The position numbers and the translations under genes are program-made. From Citrobacter youngae (lineage in GTDB: Bacteria > Pseudomonadota > Gammaproteobacteria > Enterobacterales > Enterobacteriaceae): DNA of 64,000 bases. The notes under the pieces are model-generated. The model was not told where the DNA came from and made no database searches. It saw only the letters and a list, made by a program, of their open reading frames with translations. Shown here in pieces: positions 47,366 to 57,997 of this stretch. How positions within the stretch are numbered: the first letter of the stretch is position 1; the number at the start of each line of letters is the position of its first letter. The stretch is taken from the NCBI RefSeq assembly GCF_003818115.1, contig NZ_RPOI01000024.1, positions 81,366-145,365 of the forward strand, given 5' to 3'.

Positions 47366-47973
47366 TGTTATCGACATTTTTTGCCGGGTGGCGGATTCGC
47401 CTTATCAGGCCGTTAATGATAGCGCTCGCCGCACTGATTCTTGCCGGTTGCAGCCACACACAGCCGGAACAGCAAGGCCGCCCGCAAGCCTGGTTAGAGC
47501 CGGGAACACGTGTGACGCTACCTGCTCCGGGGATTTCTCCCGCGGTGAATTCACAACAGCTGCTGACCGGAAGTTTTAACGGCAAAACGCAGTCGCTGTT
47601 GGTCATGCTTAATGCTGATGATAAGAAAATCACACTGGCCGGGTTGTCATCAGTTGGCATTCGCCTGTTCCTCGTGACTTACGATGGAAAAGGATTGCAC
47701 ACCGAACAATCGATCATCGTTCCGCAACTGCCGCCCGCAAGCCAGGTGCTGGCTGACGTGATGCTTAGTCATTGGCCAATTAGCGCCTGGCAACCGCAAT
47801 TACCTCAAGGCTGGACGCTCGTCGATACGGGCGATACACGTGAACTGCGCAATAGCCGCGGCAAACTGGTCACGGAAATCACGTATCTGAATCGCAAAGG
47901 AAAACGCGAACCGATCAGCATTGAGCAGCACGTATTTAAATACCACATCACCATTCAATACCTGGGTGACTGA
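47362..47973 (+). CDS. apeN: APE lipoprotein ApeN (DUF3261)
   Basis: 203-aa lipoprotein with lipobox LAGC (Cys30) followed by SHTQ, favouring the outer membrane. DUF3261 proteins occur with APE clusters and may act like LolB, receiving the polyene lipid from the LolA-like ApeL. It overlaps apeM by four bases and ends one base before apeO. Confidence 0.82.
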   Translation: MMLSTFFAGWRIRLIRPLMIALAALILAGCSHTQPEQQGRPQAWLEPGTRVTLPAPGISPAVNSQQLLTGSFNGKTQSLLVMLNADDKKITLAGLSSVGIRLFLVTYDGKGLHTEQSIIVPQLPPASQVLADVMLSHWPISAWQPQLPQGWTLVDTGDTRELRNSRGKLVTEITYLNRKGKREPISIEQHVFKYHITIQYLGD

Positions 47974-47974
47974 G

Positions 47975-49144
47975 ATGATCTACATTTCTGCCGTTGGCAT
48001 GATTAACGCGTTGGGCAATAACACCGATGAAATCGCCGCCAACCTCACACGTGGCATAGCGCCGGGAATGCGTCCGCGCGCGAACTGGCTACAAGGACAT
48101 CCACCCGCCGTATTAGCAGGTGTAGACGGTGATCTGCCCGCGATCCCTCAGCAATTTAGCGCACATCGTTCGCGCAATAACCAGCTACTGCTGGCTGCAC
48201 TGGCACAAATCCAGCCACAGGTAGACGACGCTATCGCCCGGTTTGGCCGCGATCGTATTGCTGTCGTTCTCGGCACCAGCACCTCCGGTCTGAATGAAGG
48301 TGACGTTCACGTTGATCTGATGCTCAACGACAAAGAGAGCACCGACTGGCGCTACCCGCAGCAGGAACTGGGCGATCCATCGCGTTTTCTTAGCCACTGG
48401 CTGGCGCTGGATGGCCCGGCCTTTACGCTCTCAACCGCCTGCTCGTCCAGTGCACGGGCTATCATGAGCGGGCGTCGCTTAATCGAATCTGGTCTGGTGG
48501 ATATTGCCATTGTCGGGGGTGCCGATACGCTAAGTCGGATGCCCATCAACGGTTTCCACAGTCTGGAATCGCTCTCCCCAACGCGATGTCAGCCGTTTGG
48601 CCGCGACCGCAGTGGGATCACCATCGGCGAAGGCGCCGCATTGATGGTATTAACCCGCGAGCCACAGCCCATTGCGCTGCTGGGTGTCGGCGAATCCAGC
48701 GATGCATACCATATTTCGGCTCCCCACCCGCAGGGAGAAGGTGCCATTCGCGCCATAGGCCAGGCACTTAACGACGCAGGAATGACACCGGAACACGTGG
48801 GCTATATCAATCTGCACGGAACGGCCACTCCGCTCAACGATCAGATTGAGTCCAACGTCGTAAGCACGCTATTTGGCGACACGGTCCCATGCAGTTCAAC
48901 CAAACACCTGACCGGGCACACGCTGGGCGCGGCGGGGATCACCGAAGCAGCAATCAGTATGCTGATTCTGCAACGCAACCTGCCCCTGCCACCGCAGGAT
49001 TTTAGCCAGTCGCCGCGCGATGAAACATTGCCACCCTGCGGCATCATTGAACAACCGCAGCCGCTGACTCGCCCGGTAATCTTATCTAACTCGTTCGCCT
49101 TCGGCGGTAATAATGCCAGCATCCTGCTCGGGAGAATCTCATGA
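47975..49144 (+). CDS. apeO: APE beta-ketoacyl-ACP synthase ApeO
   Basis: 389-aa FabF/FabB-type condensing enzyme. The Cys-His-His triad is complete: Cys156 in TACSSSARA, His in NLHGTATPLND and His in KHLTGHTLGAAG. It elongates the polyene chain and is the likely partner of the cysteine-less ApeC. The ATG at 47975 follows the apeN stop directly; the frame from 47921 overprints apeN. Confidence 0.9.
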   Translation: MIYISAVGMINALGNNTDEIAANLTRGIAPGMRPRANWLQGHPPAVLAGVDGDLPAIPQQFSAHRSRNNQLLLAALAQIQPQVDDAIARFGRDRIAVVLGTSTSGLNEGDVHVDLMLNDKESTDWRYPQQELGDPSRFLSHWLALDGPAFTLSTACSSSARAIMSGRRLIESGLVDIAIVGGADTLSRMPINGFHSLESLSPTRCQPFGRDRSGITIGEGAALMVLTREPQPIALLGVGESSDAYHISAPHPQGEGAIRAIGQALNDAGMTPEHVGYINLHGTATPLNDQIESNVVSTLFGDTVPCSSTKHLTGHTLGAAGITEAAISMLILQRNLPLPPQDFSQSPRDETLPPCGIIEQPQPLTRPVILSNSFAFGGNNASILLGRIS

Positions 49145-49617
49145 GCCACTATTTATCACCGGGCGATTATTTACCGCATGACGCGCCGATGCTGCTCCTT
49201 GAAGAGGTCGTCAGTGTGGCGGACGAAACCGCCACCTGCCACGTGACGGTATCGGCAAACAGCGTACTGGCCCCTTTCCTCGACCCCGATGGCAATCTGC
49301 CCGGCTGGTTCGCACTGGAATTAATGGCGCAGACCATTGGCGTCTGGTCTGGCTGGCACCGACAGCAACACGGTCAGGCGAGTATTGCATTAGGTATGGT
49401 GCTGGGCGCACGCGAGTTAGTCTGTGCTGCGGGTGTTCTGCCTGCCGGAAAGCGGCTGAGCATTCATGTCAAATTGCTGATGCAGGATGCACGATTCGGT
49501 AGCTTTGAATGCGTCATTCAGGCAGACAACAAGACGCTGGCAACCGGTCGCGTCAACACCTTCCAGCCGACAACAGAAGAAATTAACACGCTATTTCAAC
49601 AAGGAGCGTCCACATGA
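49141..49617 (+). CDS. apeP: APE hotdog dehydratase ApeP
   Basis: 158-aa 3-hydroxyacyl-ACP dehydratase. The catalytic His13 lies in YLPHDAPMLLLEEV and the acidic Glu60 in WFALELMAQTIG. It is a second dehydratase alongside ApeI; in a studied APE system ApeI and ApeP act together. It overlaps both apeO and apeQ by four bases. Confidence 0.88.
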   Translation: MSHYLSPGDYLPHDAPMLLLEEVVSVADETATCHVTVSANSVLAPFLDPDGNLPGWFALELMAQTIGVWSGWHRQQHGQASIALGMVLGARELVCAAGVLPAGKRLSIHVKLLMQDARFGSFECVIQADNKTLATGRVNTFQPTTEEINTLFQQGAST

Positions 49618-50345
49618 GTCGTTCAGTTTTAGTTACGGGTGCCAGCAAAGGTATCGGTCGCGCCATCGCCAGACAACTGGCGGCAGACGGCTTTGTGGTC
49701 GGCGTGCACTATCATCGCGATGCACAAGGTGCACAAGACACGCTGGAGGCTATCCTCGCCGCTGGCGGCGCAGGGCGTCTGTTGACGTTTGACGTTGCCA
49801 ATCGCGAGCAATGCCGTGAAGTACTGGAGCACGATATTGAGGTTAACGGCGCATGGTACGGCATTGTCAGCAACGCCGGGGTAACGCGTGATGCCGCCTT
49901 CCCTGCGCTCAGCGATAACGACTGGGATGCGGTGATCCACACTAACCTCGACAGCTTTTACAACGTCATTCATCCGTGCATTATGCCGATGATTAGCGCA
50001 CGCCAGGGGGGGCGTATCATCACACTGTCTTCGGTATCCGGCGTGATGGGCAACCGCGGTCAGGTTAATTACAGTGCAGCAAAAGCCGGTATTATTGGCG
50101 CCACCAAAGCGCTGGCCATCGAACTGGCAAAACGCAAAATTACCGTAAACTGTATTGCACCAGGACTGATTGATACCGGGATGATCGAGATGGAAGAAGC
50201 CGCATTGAAAGAGGCGATGTCGATGATCCCCATGAAACGGATAGGTCAGGCTGAAGAAGTGGCCGGGCTTGCCAGTTATTTAATGTCGGATGTGGCGGGC
50301 TATGTCACTCGCCAGGTGATTTCCATCAATGGAGGGATGTTATGA
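49614..50345 (+). CDS. apeQ: APE beta-ketoacyl-ACP reductase ApeQ
   Basis: 243-aa short-chain dehydrogenase of the FabG type. The NADPH motif is TGASKGIG (residues 8-15); the catalytic Ser140, Tyr153 and Lys157 (NYSAAKAG) are present. It reduces the 3-keto group each cycle. There is no enoyl reductase in the cluster, as expected for a conjugated polyene. Four-base overlaps link it to apeP and apeR. Confidence 0.93.
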   Translation: MSRSVLVTGASKGIGRAIARQLAADGFVVGVHYHRDAQGAQDTLEAILAAGGAGRLLTFDVANREQCREVLEHDIEVNGAWYGIVSNAGVTRDAAFPALSDNDWDAVIHTNLDSFYNVIHPCIMPMISARQGGRIITLSSVSGVMGNRGQVNYSAAKAGIIGATKALAIELAKRKITVNCIAPGLIDTGMIEMEEAALKEAMSMIPMKRIGQAEEVAGLASYLMSDVAGYVTRQVISINGGML

Positions 50346-51571
50346 CACGTCGTGTCGTGATTACAGGCATGGGCGGCGTCACCGCCTTTGGGGAAAACTG
50401 GCAGGATGTCTCAGCCAGGCTATTGGCGTATGAAAATGCGGTACGCAAAATGCCGGAGTGGCAGGTTTATGACGGACTGCACACGCTGTTGGGTGCGCCG
50501 ATCGATAACTTCACTCTGCCGGAACACTATACCCGCAAGCGCATTCGCGCCATGGGTCGCGTGTCGCTGATGTCCACTCGCGCATCAGAACTGGCGTTAG
50601 AACAAGCCGGACTGATTGGCGATCGGGTACTGACCAACGGTGAAACCGGAATAGCATACGGTTCCTCCACAGGCAGCACCGGGCCGGTGAGTGAGTTCGC
50701 GACCATGCTGACCGAGAAGCACACCAATAACATCACCGGCACGACCTACGTGCAAATGATGCCGCACACCACGGCTGTTAACACTGGATTGTTTTTCGGC
50801 CTGCGTGGGCGAGTCATCCCGACATCCAGCGCCTGCACCTCCGGTAGCCAGGCAATTGGTTACGCATGGGAAGCCATCCGACACGGTTATCAAACGGTGA
50901 TGGTTGCCGGCGGTGCAGAAGAACTGTGCCCTTCCGAAGCCGCCGTATTTGATACGCTGTTCGCCACCAGCCAGCGCAACGACGAACCGAAAACCACCCC
51001 CTCCCCATTCGATGAAAAACGCGATGGTCTGGTCATCGGGGAAGGTGCTGGTACGCTGGTGCTGGAAGAGTTGGAACACGCTAAAGCGCGCGGAGCAACG
51101 ATTTACGGTGAAATCGTCGGCTTTGCCACTAACTGCGATGCTGCCCATATCACCCAGCCACAGCGTGAGACAATGCAGATTTGCATGGAAAAATCGCTGA
51201 GCATGGCCGGTATTAGCGCCCGGGATATCGGCTATATTTCAGCGCACGGTACCGCTACCGATCGTGGCGATATTGCAGAAAGTCAGGCGACTGCCGCAAT
51301 TTATGGTGATAATGTGCCGCTATCCTCGCTTAAAAGCTATTTTGGGCATACCCTTGGCGCTTGTGGCGCACTGGAGGCCTGGATGAGTCTGCAAATGATG
51401 CGTGAAGGCTGGTTTGCGCCTACGCTGAATTTGAGTCAGCCAGATGCCAATTGTGGCGCGCTGGATTACATTATGGGTGAAGCCCGCAAGATTGATTGCG
51501 AGTTTTTGCAGAGCAATAACTTTGCGTTTGGCGGCATCAATACTTCTATCATCATCAAACGTTGGCCGTGA
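50342..51571 (+). CDS. apeR: APE beta-ketoacyl-ACP synthase ApeR
   Basis: 409-aa FabF-type condensing enzyme. The triad is Cys165 in SSACTSGSQ, His in SAHGTATDRGD and His in YFGHTLGACG. With two full ketosynthases, one may start or prime the chain and the other elongate it. One base separates its stop from acpT. Confidence 0.92.
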   Translation: MTRRVVITGMGGVTAFGENWQDVSARLLAYENAVRKMPEWQVYDGLHTLLGAPIDNFTLPEHYTRKRIRAMGRVSLMSTRASELALEQAGLIGDRVLTNGETGIAYGSSTGSTGPVSEFATMLTEKHTNNITGTTYVQMMPHTTAVNTGLFFGLRGRVIPTSSACTSGSQAIGYAWEAIRHGYQTVMVAGGAEELCPSEAAVFDTLFATSQRNDEPKTTPSPFDEKRDGLVIGEGAGTLVLEELEHAKARGATIYGEIVGFATNCDAAHITQPQRETMQICMEKSLSMAGISARDIGYISAHGTATDRGDIAESQATAAIYGDNVPLSSLKSYFGHTLGACGALEAWMSLQMMREGWFAPTLNLSQPDANCGALDYIMGEARKIDCEFLQSNNFAFGGINTSIIIKRWP

Positions 51572-51572
51572 T

Positions 51573-52151
51573 ATGTACCGGATCGTTCTAGGGAAAGTTT
51601 CTGATTTAAGCACCGGCGTGCTGCCTCATGCGCTCTATGAGCAGGCACCGCAGGGTGCTCGCCGCGCACGCTGGTTGGCTGGCCGCGTGCTGCTTTCCCA
51701 TGCCCTTTCCCCATTGCCTGATATCGTCTACGGCGAGCAAGGAAAACCGGCCTTTTCGGCCGACACGCCGCTGTGGTTCAATCTTAGCCACAGCGGTGAT
51801 GACATTGCTCTGCTGCTTAGCGACGAAGGGGAAGTGGGCTGCGATATTGAAGTCGTGCGCCCGCGCGAAAACTGGAAGACGCTGGCGAATACGGTGTTCA
51901 GTCTTGGGGAACATGCCGAAATCGAAGCAGAACATCCGGAACACCAACTGGCGGCTTTCTGGCGCATCTGGACGCGCAAAGAAGCCATCGTTAAGCAGCG
52001 TGGCGGCAGCGCCTGGCAAATTGTCAGCGTCGATAGCACTACACTGACATCCTCGCTCTCCGTTAGCCAGTGCCAGCTCGAAACCCTGAGTCTGGCCGTG
52101 TGCACGCCAACGCCATTTACCCTGACAGCCGACGCCGTGCAGAGGCTGTAA
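51573..52151 (+). CDS. acpT: 4'-phosphopantetheinyl transferase AcpT
   Basis: 192-aa Sfp-type transferase that moves phosphopantetheine from CoA to a carrier-protein serine. The magnesium motif GCDIE (residues 89-93) and WTRKEA (133-138) are intact. In E. coli K-12 acpT survives as an orphan after loss of the neighbouring fatty-acid-like cluster. Here it is still attached, so ApeE and ApeF are its natural substrates. The ATG at 51573 matches E. coli (MYRIVLGKVS). Confidence 0.94.
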   Translation: MYRIVLGKVSDLSTGVLPHALYEQAPQGARRARWLAGRVLLSHALSPLPDIVYGEQGKPAFSADTPLWFNLSHSGDDIALLLSDEGEVGCDIEVVRPRENWKTLANTVFSLGEHAEIEAEHPEHQLAAFWRIWTRKEAIVKQRGGSAWQIVSVDSTTLTSSLSVSQCQLETLSLAVCTPTPFTLTADAVQRL

Positions 52152-52194
52152 CTCCCGCATTCCCTGTGCGCCGACGCGCGACATGAAAGGTTAA

Positions 52195-52602
<408 letters not shown>

Positions 52603-52614
52603 TTACCTGTTTCG

Positions 52615-52695
52615 TTGCCGGGGGCGCTTCGCTTACCCGGCCTACACCCGTTCTCGTTTGTAGGCCGGATAAGGCGTAGCCGCCATCCGGCAATA
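52615..52695. repeat. BIME between nikR and yhhJ
   Basis: Two opposing REP palindromes (ccgggggcgcttcgcttacc and taggccggataaggcgtagc followed by cgccatccggc) lie between the convergent nikR and yhhJ. Confidence 0.85.
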
Positions 52696-52699
52696 ATGT

Positions 52700-53827
52700 T
52701 CACGCCATCGTGCCAATCGTCTTTCTAAAGCGCAGCAGCGCTATCAGGAAGAACGCACTGCCAATCGCCAGCAACGTCAGAAACTGCGGCCAGACGATGC
52801 CGAACCCTGCGCCACGATAAAGAATCGCCTGCGCCAGGCTGACAAAGTGGGTGGTCGGCATCGTCAGCATGATGTCCTGTACGGCCTGCGGCATGCTTTC
52901 ACGCGGCGTAGAGCCGCCGGAGAGCATCTGTAACGGCAACAGCACCAGAATCATCAGCAATCCCAGTTGCGGCATGGAGCGCGCCAGCGTGCCCATAAAA
53001 ATACCGATCGAGGTGGTCGCGAACAGGCTCAGCGCCACGCCCAGCATAAACAGCGGTATCGAACCTTCAATGGGTACGCCAAGCACACCTTTTACCATCA
53101 GCATCAGCGACAGACCGGAAACCACCAGCACCACCAGCCCCATCGACCAGATTTTTGCCATCATGATCTCAAACGGCGTTACCGGCATCACCAGCAGATG
53201 CTCAATGGTCCCGTGCTCACGTTCGCGAATTAGCGCCGAGCCGGTAAGCACAATCGCCAGCATGGTAATGTTGTTGATGATTGCCATCACCGCGCCAAAA
53301 CGGGCAGGTTCCAGATTGGGGTTAAAGCGCATGCGCATTTCCAGCGCCACCGGCGGCTCACTGTTGTCACGGTAACGCGCCACAAAGCTGTTCACTTCGC
53401 CGCTGATGATATTCTGGATATAACTGTTGCCGGTAAAGGCCTGGCTCATCCGCGTGGCATCGACGTTAACCTGAATATCCGGCTGTCTTCCTGCCAGCAC
53501 ATCGCGCTGAAAATCAGGCGGAATGTTCACGGCGAAGGTGTAGCGTCCGGCATCCAGCCCGGCATCCATCTCATCGGCGGTGATCATCTCCGGCGGTAAA
53601 AACCACGGGCGATAAAAGCTGTTCACAATCCGATTCGACAGCTGTGACTGGTCCATATCGGCAATAGCAATCGGCGCCAGATGCAGCGAACCCGGCAGGA
53701 CGGTCGCGGAAGAATAAACCGAAATCGTGAAGGCAAAGACGATCAGCGTCAGCATCGCTTTGTCGCCCAGCAGGCTGCGTAACTCTTTGATGCCGAGGTT
53801 ATAAATATTGCGTAATCGGCGCATCAC
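52700..53827 (-). CDS. yhhJ: ABC-2 type transporter permease YhhJ
   Basis: 375-aa inner-membrane permease (E. coli 374). One membrane segment near residues 22-42 is followed by a large periplasmic domain and five C-terminal segments, the usual ABC-2 layout. It is last in yhiI-rbbA-yhhJ and overlaps rbbA by four bases. With RbbA and YhiI it looks like an efflux complex with unknown substrate. Confidence 0.93.
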   Translation of the reverse strand: MMRRLRNIYNLGIKELRSLLGDKAMLTLIVFAFTISVYSSATVLPGSLHLAPIAIADMDQSQLSNRIVNSFYRPWFLPPEMITADEMDAGLDAGRYTFAVNIPPDFQRDVLAGRQPDIQVNVDATRMSQAFTGNSYIQNIISGEVNSFVARYRDNSEPPVALEMRMRFNPNLEPARFGAVMAIINNITMLAIVLTGSALIREREHGTIEHLLVMPVTPFEIMMAKIWSMGLVVLVVSGLSLMLMVKGVLGVPIEGSIPLFMLGVALSLFATTSIGIFMGTLARSMPQLGLLMILVLLPLQMLSGGSTPRESMPQAVQDIMLTMPTTHFVSLAQAILYRGAGFGIVWPQFLTLLAIGSAFFLIALLRFRKTIGTMA

Positions 53828-56571
53828 CCCTCCTGTTTTTTCAGCAGTAATACGCTCAGACCGATCACCACCGGAATGGCGATTGCCAGCGGCATAAACA
53901 GCTGCCAGAGATCCGTCAGATCCAACGCTTTAGAGAACGTTCCACGCGCAATGGTCAAAAAATGACTGGTCGGGTAGATTTCGCCAATCCAGCGGCCCGG
54001 CCCTTCGAGCGAGGCGACCGGATCGATCATCCCGGAAAACTGCGTCGCCGGGATAAGCGTGATAATCGCCGTACCAAAAATGGCGGCGATCTGGCTTTTC
54101 ATAAACGTGGAGATTAACAGCCCCAGCCCGGTGGCAATGGTGACGTACAGCAGCGCGGCCAGCGTCAGGGTCATAAAGCTGCCCTTATGCGGCACGCCGA
54201 ACACAAACACCGACAGCGCGCACAGCAGCAGAAAGTTCAGCATGCCCAGCACGATGTAAGGCAACTGTTTGCCGAGCAAAAACTCACTGCGGGTCGTGGG
54301 CGTGACGTACAGGTTGATAATCGATCCGAGCTCTTTCTCGCGCACTACGCTGAGTGCGCTGAGCATGGAAGGGATCATCATCAACAGCAGTGGGATAACC
54401 GCCGGAACAATCGCCGGCAGACTCTTTACATCCGGGTTGTAACGATAGCGAGTTTCAATGGTCATCAGCCCGTTTTGCCCACTGGCATTGGGCTGACGCG
54501 CCATCACATCCTGCAGCCAGGTCTGGTGCATCGCCTGCACGTAACCTCTGACCGTTTCAGCGCGGCTCGGCATTGCGCCATCGACCCAGACGCCAATCTT
54601 CACCGGCGTGCCACGCGCGATATCGCGGCCAAAGTTTGGCGGGATCTCTATTGCTACCGCCACTTCACCCGAACGCATTCGCTTGTCCAGCTCGTCATAA
54701 CTGGTGAGCGGCGGCTGTTCGATAAAATAGCGCGATCCCGCCAGATTCAGCGTCCACGCCTGGCTGCTGACTGTCTGGTCACGATCGAGCACCGAAAAAC
54801 GCAGGTTTTCCACGTCCATGCTGATGCCGTAGCCCATGATCAGCATCAGGATCACCGTCCCCATCAGCGCCAGCGTTGAACGCACCGGGTCCCGCCGCAG
54901 CTCCAGCGCTTCACGGCGGCTGTAGCTGAACAAGCGCCGCAGGCTAAAGCCCTGCCGCGGCGGCTGACTGTTTTCATGCGCTATCGGAACATTGGCTGGC
55001 GCTAACTGAGCTTCCGGTGCCGGGCCTGCCGCTTCCTGTAACCAGGAGATAAACGCCTCTTCCAGGCTGGCGGCACCACGCTGTTTCACCAGCTCCTGCG
55101 GCGTGCCGCTGGCGAGTACTTTTCCGGCGTGCATCAGCGACATACGGTCGCAGCGCTCCGCTTCATTCATAAAGTGGGTGGAGATAAAAATGGTGACTTT
55201 ATCCTGACGCGACAGATCGACCATCAGTTGCCAGAACATGTCCCTCGCCACCGGATCGACCCCGGAGGTCGGCTCATCAAGAATGAGCATTTCAGGGCGA
55301 TGGATCACCGCCACCGCCAGCGACAGGCGTTGACGGATCCCCAACGGCAGCGCACCGGGCAACGTGTCTTCGACATCGGTCAGCGAAAAGCGCTCGCTCA
55401 TCTCTTGTACCCGCCCGGGGATTTCCGCTTCGGGGATATGGAACAGTCGCGCGTGTAGCTCAAGGTTTTGCCGCACGGTCAGCTCGCTGTAGAGCGAAAA
55501 CGCCTGCGACATATAGCCTACCCGGCGGCGGGTATCGATATTCTTCGGGTCAACCGCTTGCCCAAACAGCCACGCCTCACCTTCGCTTGCGGGTAGCAGA
55601 CCGGTGAGCATCTTCATGGTGGTGGATTTACCGCAGCCGTTGGAGCCGAGAAAGCCGAAGATCTCCCCGCGGGGAATACGAAAGTTAACGTGGTCAACGG
55701 CGACAAACTTGCCGAAGCGCATGGTCAGGTCTTTCGCCTCAATGGCAATCTCTTCCTGCTCAGCGTGATACGGCGGGATCACCACCGGTTTGTGCGCCTG
55801 ACGCTGCGCTTCAGGTAACAACGCAATAAACGCCTGCTCCAGCGTGGCGCTGTTGGTTTGTTCGCGTAGCTGCTGGGCGCTCCCGGTGGCCAATACCTCC
55901 CCGGCGTTCATCGCCACCAGCCAGTCAAAGCGCTCGGCTTCTTCCATATAGGCGGTGGCGACCAGCACGCTCATATTGGTCTGACGCTGGCGAATGCTGT
56001 TAATCAGATCCCAGAACTGGGCGCGGGACAGCGGGTCTACCCCGGTGGTGGGTTCATCAAGAATGAGCAATTCCGGGTCGTGGATTAACGCGCAGCACAG
56101 CCCCAGCTTTTGCTTCATCCCACCCGAGAGTTTCCCGGCAGGACGATCGCGAAACGGTGCCAGGCCGGTGCTGTTCAGCAGCTCGGTAATCCGTTCTTCG
56201 CGCTCGGCTTTATCGTGCCCGAACAGCCGGGCAAAGAAGTCGACGTTCTCATACACCGACAGCGTGTGGTACAGGTTTTTACCCAGCCCTTGCGGCATCC
56301 AGGCAATACGCGGGCAGACATCACGACGATGCTTCGGGTCGCGCATATCGCCACCCAGCACCATCACGTTGCCCTGTTCAATCACCCGCGCACCGGAAAT
56401 AAGCGACAGCAGGCTCGATTTTCCGACGCCATCCGGGCCAATCAGCCCCACCATGCAGCGGGCGGGGATATCCAGCGTGATATTGTTCAGCGCGACCGTT
56501 GTCCCGTAATGCTGACTCACGCCGTCAAGGTGCGCCACGGGAGGAACGGGAACCAGCGCCAGATGCGTCAT
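53824..56571 (-). CDS. rbbA: Double-ATPase ABC transporter/ribosome-associated ATPase RbbA
   Basis: 915 aa (E. coli 911). Two ABC domains come first, with Walker A motifs GPDGVGKSS (residues 45-53) and, at about residue 312, GSNGCGKST. An ABC-2 permease domain follows from about 550. E. coli RbbA has been reported as a ribosome-bound ATPase that stimulates release of deacylated tRNA, but its architecture and neighbours point equally to export. It overlaps yhiI and yhhJ by four bases each. Confidence 0.93.
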   Translation of the reverse strand: MTHLALVPVPPVAHLDGVSQHYGTTVALNNITLDIPARCMVGLIGPDGVGKSSLLSLISGARVIEQGNVMVLGGDMRDPKHRRDVCPRIAWMPQGLGKNLYHTLSVYENVDFFARLFGHDKAEREERITELLNSTGLAPFRDRPAGKLSGGMKQKLGLCCALIHDPELLILDEPTTGVDPLSRAQFWDLINSIRQRQTNMSVLVATAYMEEAERFDWLVAMNAGEVLATGSAQQLREQTNSATLEQAFIALLPEAQRQAHKPVVIPPYHAEQEEIAIEAKDLTMRFGKFVAVDHVNFRIPRGEIFGFLGSNGCGKSTTMKMLTGLLPASEGEAWLFGQAVDPKNIDTRRRVGYMSQAFSLYSELTVRQNLELHARLFHIPEAEIPGRVQEMSERFSLTDVEDTLPGALPLGIRQRLSLAVAVIHRPEMLILDEPTSGVDPVARDMFWQLMVDLSRQDKVTIFISTHFMNEAERCDRMSLMHAGKVLASGTPQELVKQRGAASLEEAFISWLQEAAGPAPEAQLAPANVPIAHENSQPPRQGFSLRRLFSYSRREALELRRDPVRSTLALMGTVILMLIMGYGISMDVENLRFSVLDRDQTVSSQAWTLNLAGSRYFIEQPPLTSYDELDKRMRSGEVAVAIEIPPNFGRDIARGTPVKIGVWVDGAMPSRAETVRGYVQAMHQTWLQDVMARQPNASGQNGLMTIETRYRYNPDVKSLPAIVPAVIPLLLMMIPSMLSALSVVREKELGSIINLYVTPTTRSEFLLGKQLPYIVLGMLNFLLLCALSVFVFGVPHKGSFMTLTLAALLYVTIATGLGLLISTFMKSQIAAIFGTAIITLIPATQFSGMIDPVASLEGPGRWIGEIYPTSHFLTIARGTFSKALDLTDLWQLFMPLAIAIPVVIGLSVLLLKKQEG

Positions 56572-57635
56572 TGCGGCAACCTCACCACCAGCTCGTCAGG
56601 CCAGGGGCGATTTTCATCCAGACGCACCCAGGCCATGCCCGGCAGACCGGTTTTCACGTACTCCAGATGCTGCTGCAACAGCTCTGGCGGAATACGCGCT
56701 TTGACGCGAAACATCAGCTTCAGCCGTTCATCACTGGTTTCGACCGTTTTCGGTGTGAACTGCGCGACGCTTGCCACAAAGCTGATGGTCGCAGGAATAC
56801 GCAGATCCGGCGCGGCATCCAGCACCAGGCGAGCTTCACCGCCAATCTTCAATAAACCCGCCTGTTCGGTAGGTAAGAAGAATGTCATGTAGACATCGCT
56901 GAGATCGACCATATTCAGCACGCGCCCGCCCGCAGAAAGCACCTCGCCCGGTTCGGCGACACGGTACTGCACGCGACCATCGCGCGGGGCTTTCAGCTCG
57001 CTGTCATCGATATCTGCCGCAATGCGTCGTTCGGTGGCCTGCGCGGCTTCCACGCGGGTTTGCGCCTGAATAATGCTGGTACGGGCGGCTTCGATCGCGG
57101 CTTTTGCCGCAGAGACCTGCGCCCTTGCAGATTCCAGCGCCGCGCGCGCACTTTCTGCCGCAGCCCTGTCGTCATCCAGCTGTTGCTCAGACACCGCACC
57201 ACGCTGGGATAGCGAACGGGAGCGAACGTGACGTTTAGAGACCGACTGCAGTTCCGCCTCGCGCTGTTTTACCACCGACTGCGCGGCGCGCATTTCACTT
57301 TGCCGTTGTTCCAGCAACGCCCGTGCCGCCGCAACCGCACTTTCCGCTTCTTTGATTTGCGCGACCGCTTCCAGCCGCTGCTCGTGCAGCACGCGGGTAT
57401 CCATTTTCGCCAGCACCTCGCCCTGACGGACAAACTGCCCTTCCGACACGAGGATCGTATCAATACGTCCGGCAATTTTGGTGGCAATATCCACTTCAGT
57501 GGCTTCAATTCTGCCGTTGCTGGCGGCAAACCCTTCCGGTATCCCCGCAGGACGCAACATCCACCATGCTATTGCAGCAACCACCACCACAATACCCGCG
57601 CCCCACCACACCAGATGACGCTTAATCTTATCCAT
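56568..57635 (-). CDS. yhiI: HlyD-family membrane fusion protein YhiI
   Basis: 355-aa periplasmic adaptor with one N-terminal membrane anchor (about residues 8-26). A long coiled-coil hairpin (about 85-215) is rich in Ala, Glu, Gln and Arg and is flanked by the split lipoyl domain ([19 protein letters not shown] and [14 protein letters not shown]). It should link the RbbA-YhhJ pump to an outer-membrane channel. First gene of its operon. Confidence 0.94.
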   Translation of the reverse strand: MDKIKRHLVWWGAGIVVVVAAIAWWMLRPAGIPEGFAASNGRIEATEVDIATKIAGRIDTILVSEGQFVRQGEVLAKMDTRVLHEQRLEAVAQIKEAESAVAAARALLEQRQSEMRAAQSVVKQREAELQSVSKRHVRSRSLSQRGAVSEQQLDDDRAAAESARAALESARAQVSAAKAAIEAARTSIIQAQTRVEAAQATERRIAADIDDSELKAPRDGRVQYRVAEPGEVLSAGGRVLNMVDLSDVYMTFFLPTEQAGLLKIGGEARLVLDAAPDLRIPATISFVASVAQFTPKTVETSDERLKLMFRVKARIPPELLQQHLEYVKTGLPGMAWVRLDENRPWPDELVVRLPQ

Positions 57636-57997
57636 ATTCGACCCGCCGTAATCCCTGTTATCAAACGATGCGTGTCACAAAACCCACTGAACTGCTATTC
57701 AGTGAGAGATTCCATCCGGGATGAGAAGGAATGATAAACGATGGCCAAAGAGCGGACAGGCGTTATAGCAACGCATACCGCGAAGGAAGTGAATGACGAA
57801 AATGCTGTGAAATCGGGTAGTAATGTTGTCATCATCAGCGTTCCTGGCCGGAAATGAAACACGCATACTCATAACTGCTATCTATTGAATACTAACACCT
57901 GGATTCGATATGTCTATTCGGTTGTTCTCGCGATGTCATCGGGCAAAACAGTGTCCGGCAATCCACTCGCCGGACAAGCTTTTGGCGAGTGTTCTGT
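57636..57997. other. Intergenic region between yhiI and the glycerol-type operon
   Basis: This 362-base gap must hold the yhiI promoter and the end of the operon that starts beyond 64000. I see no gene. At 57970-57997 the palindrome cactcgcc / ggcgagtg (8 bp, loop of 12) and the overlapping tccggca repeat follow the dehydrogenase stop; they could end transcription, but there is no strong T run. The gap marks the junction between backbone and the accessory operon. Confidence 0.45.
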
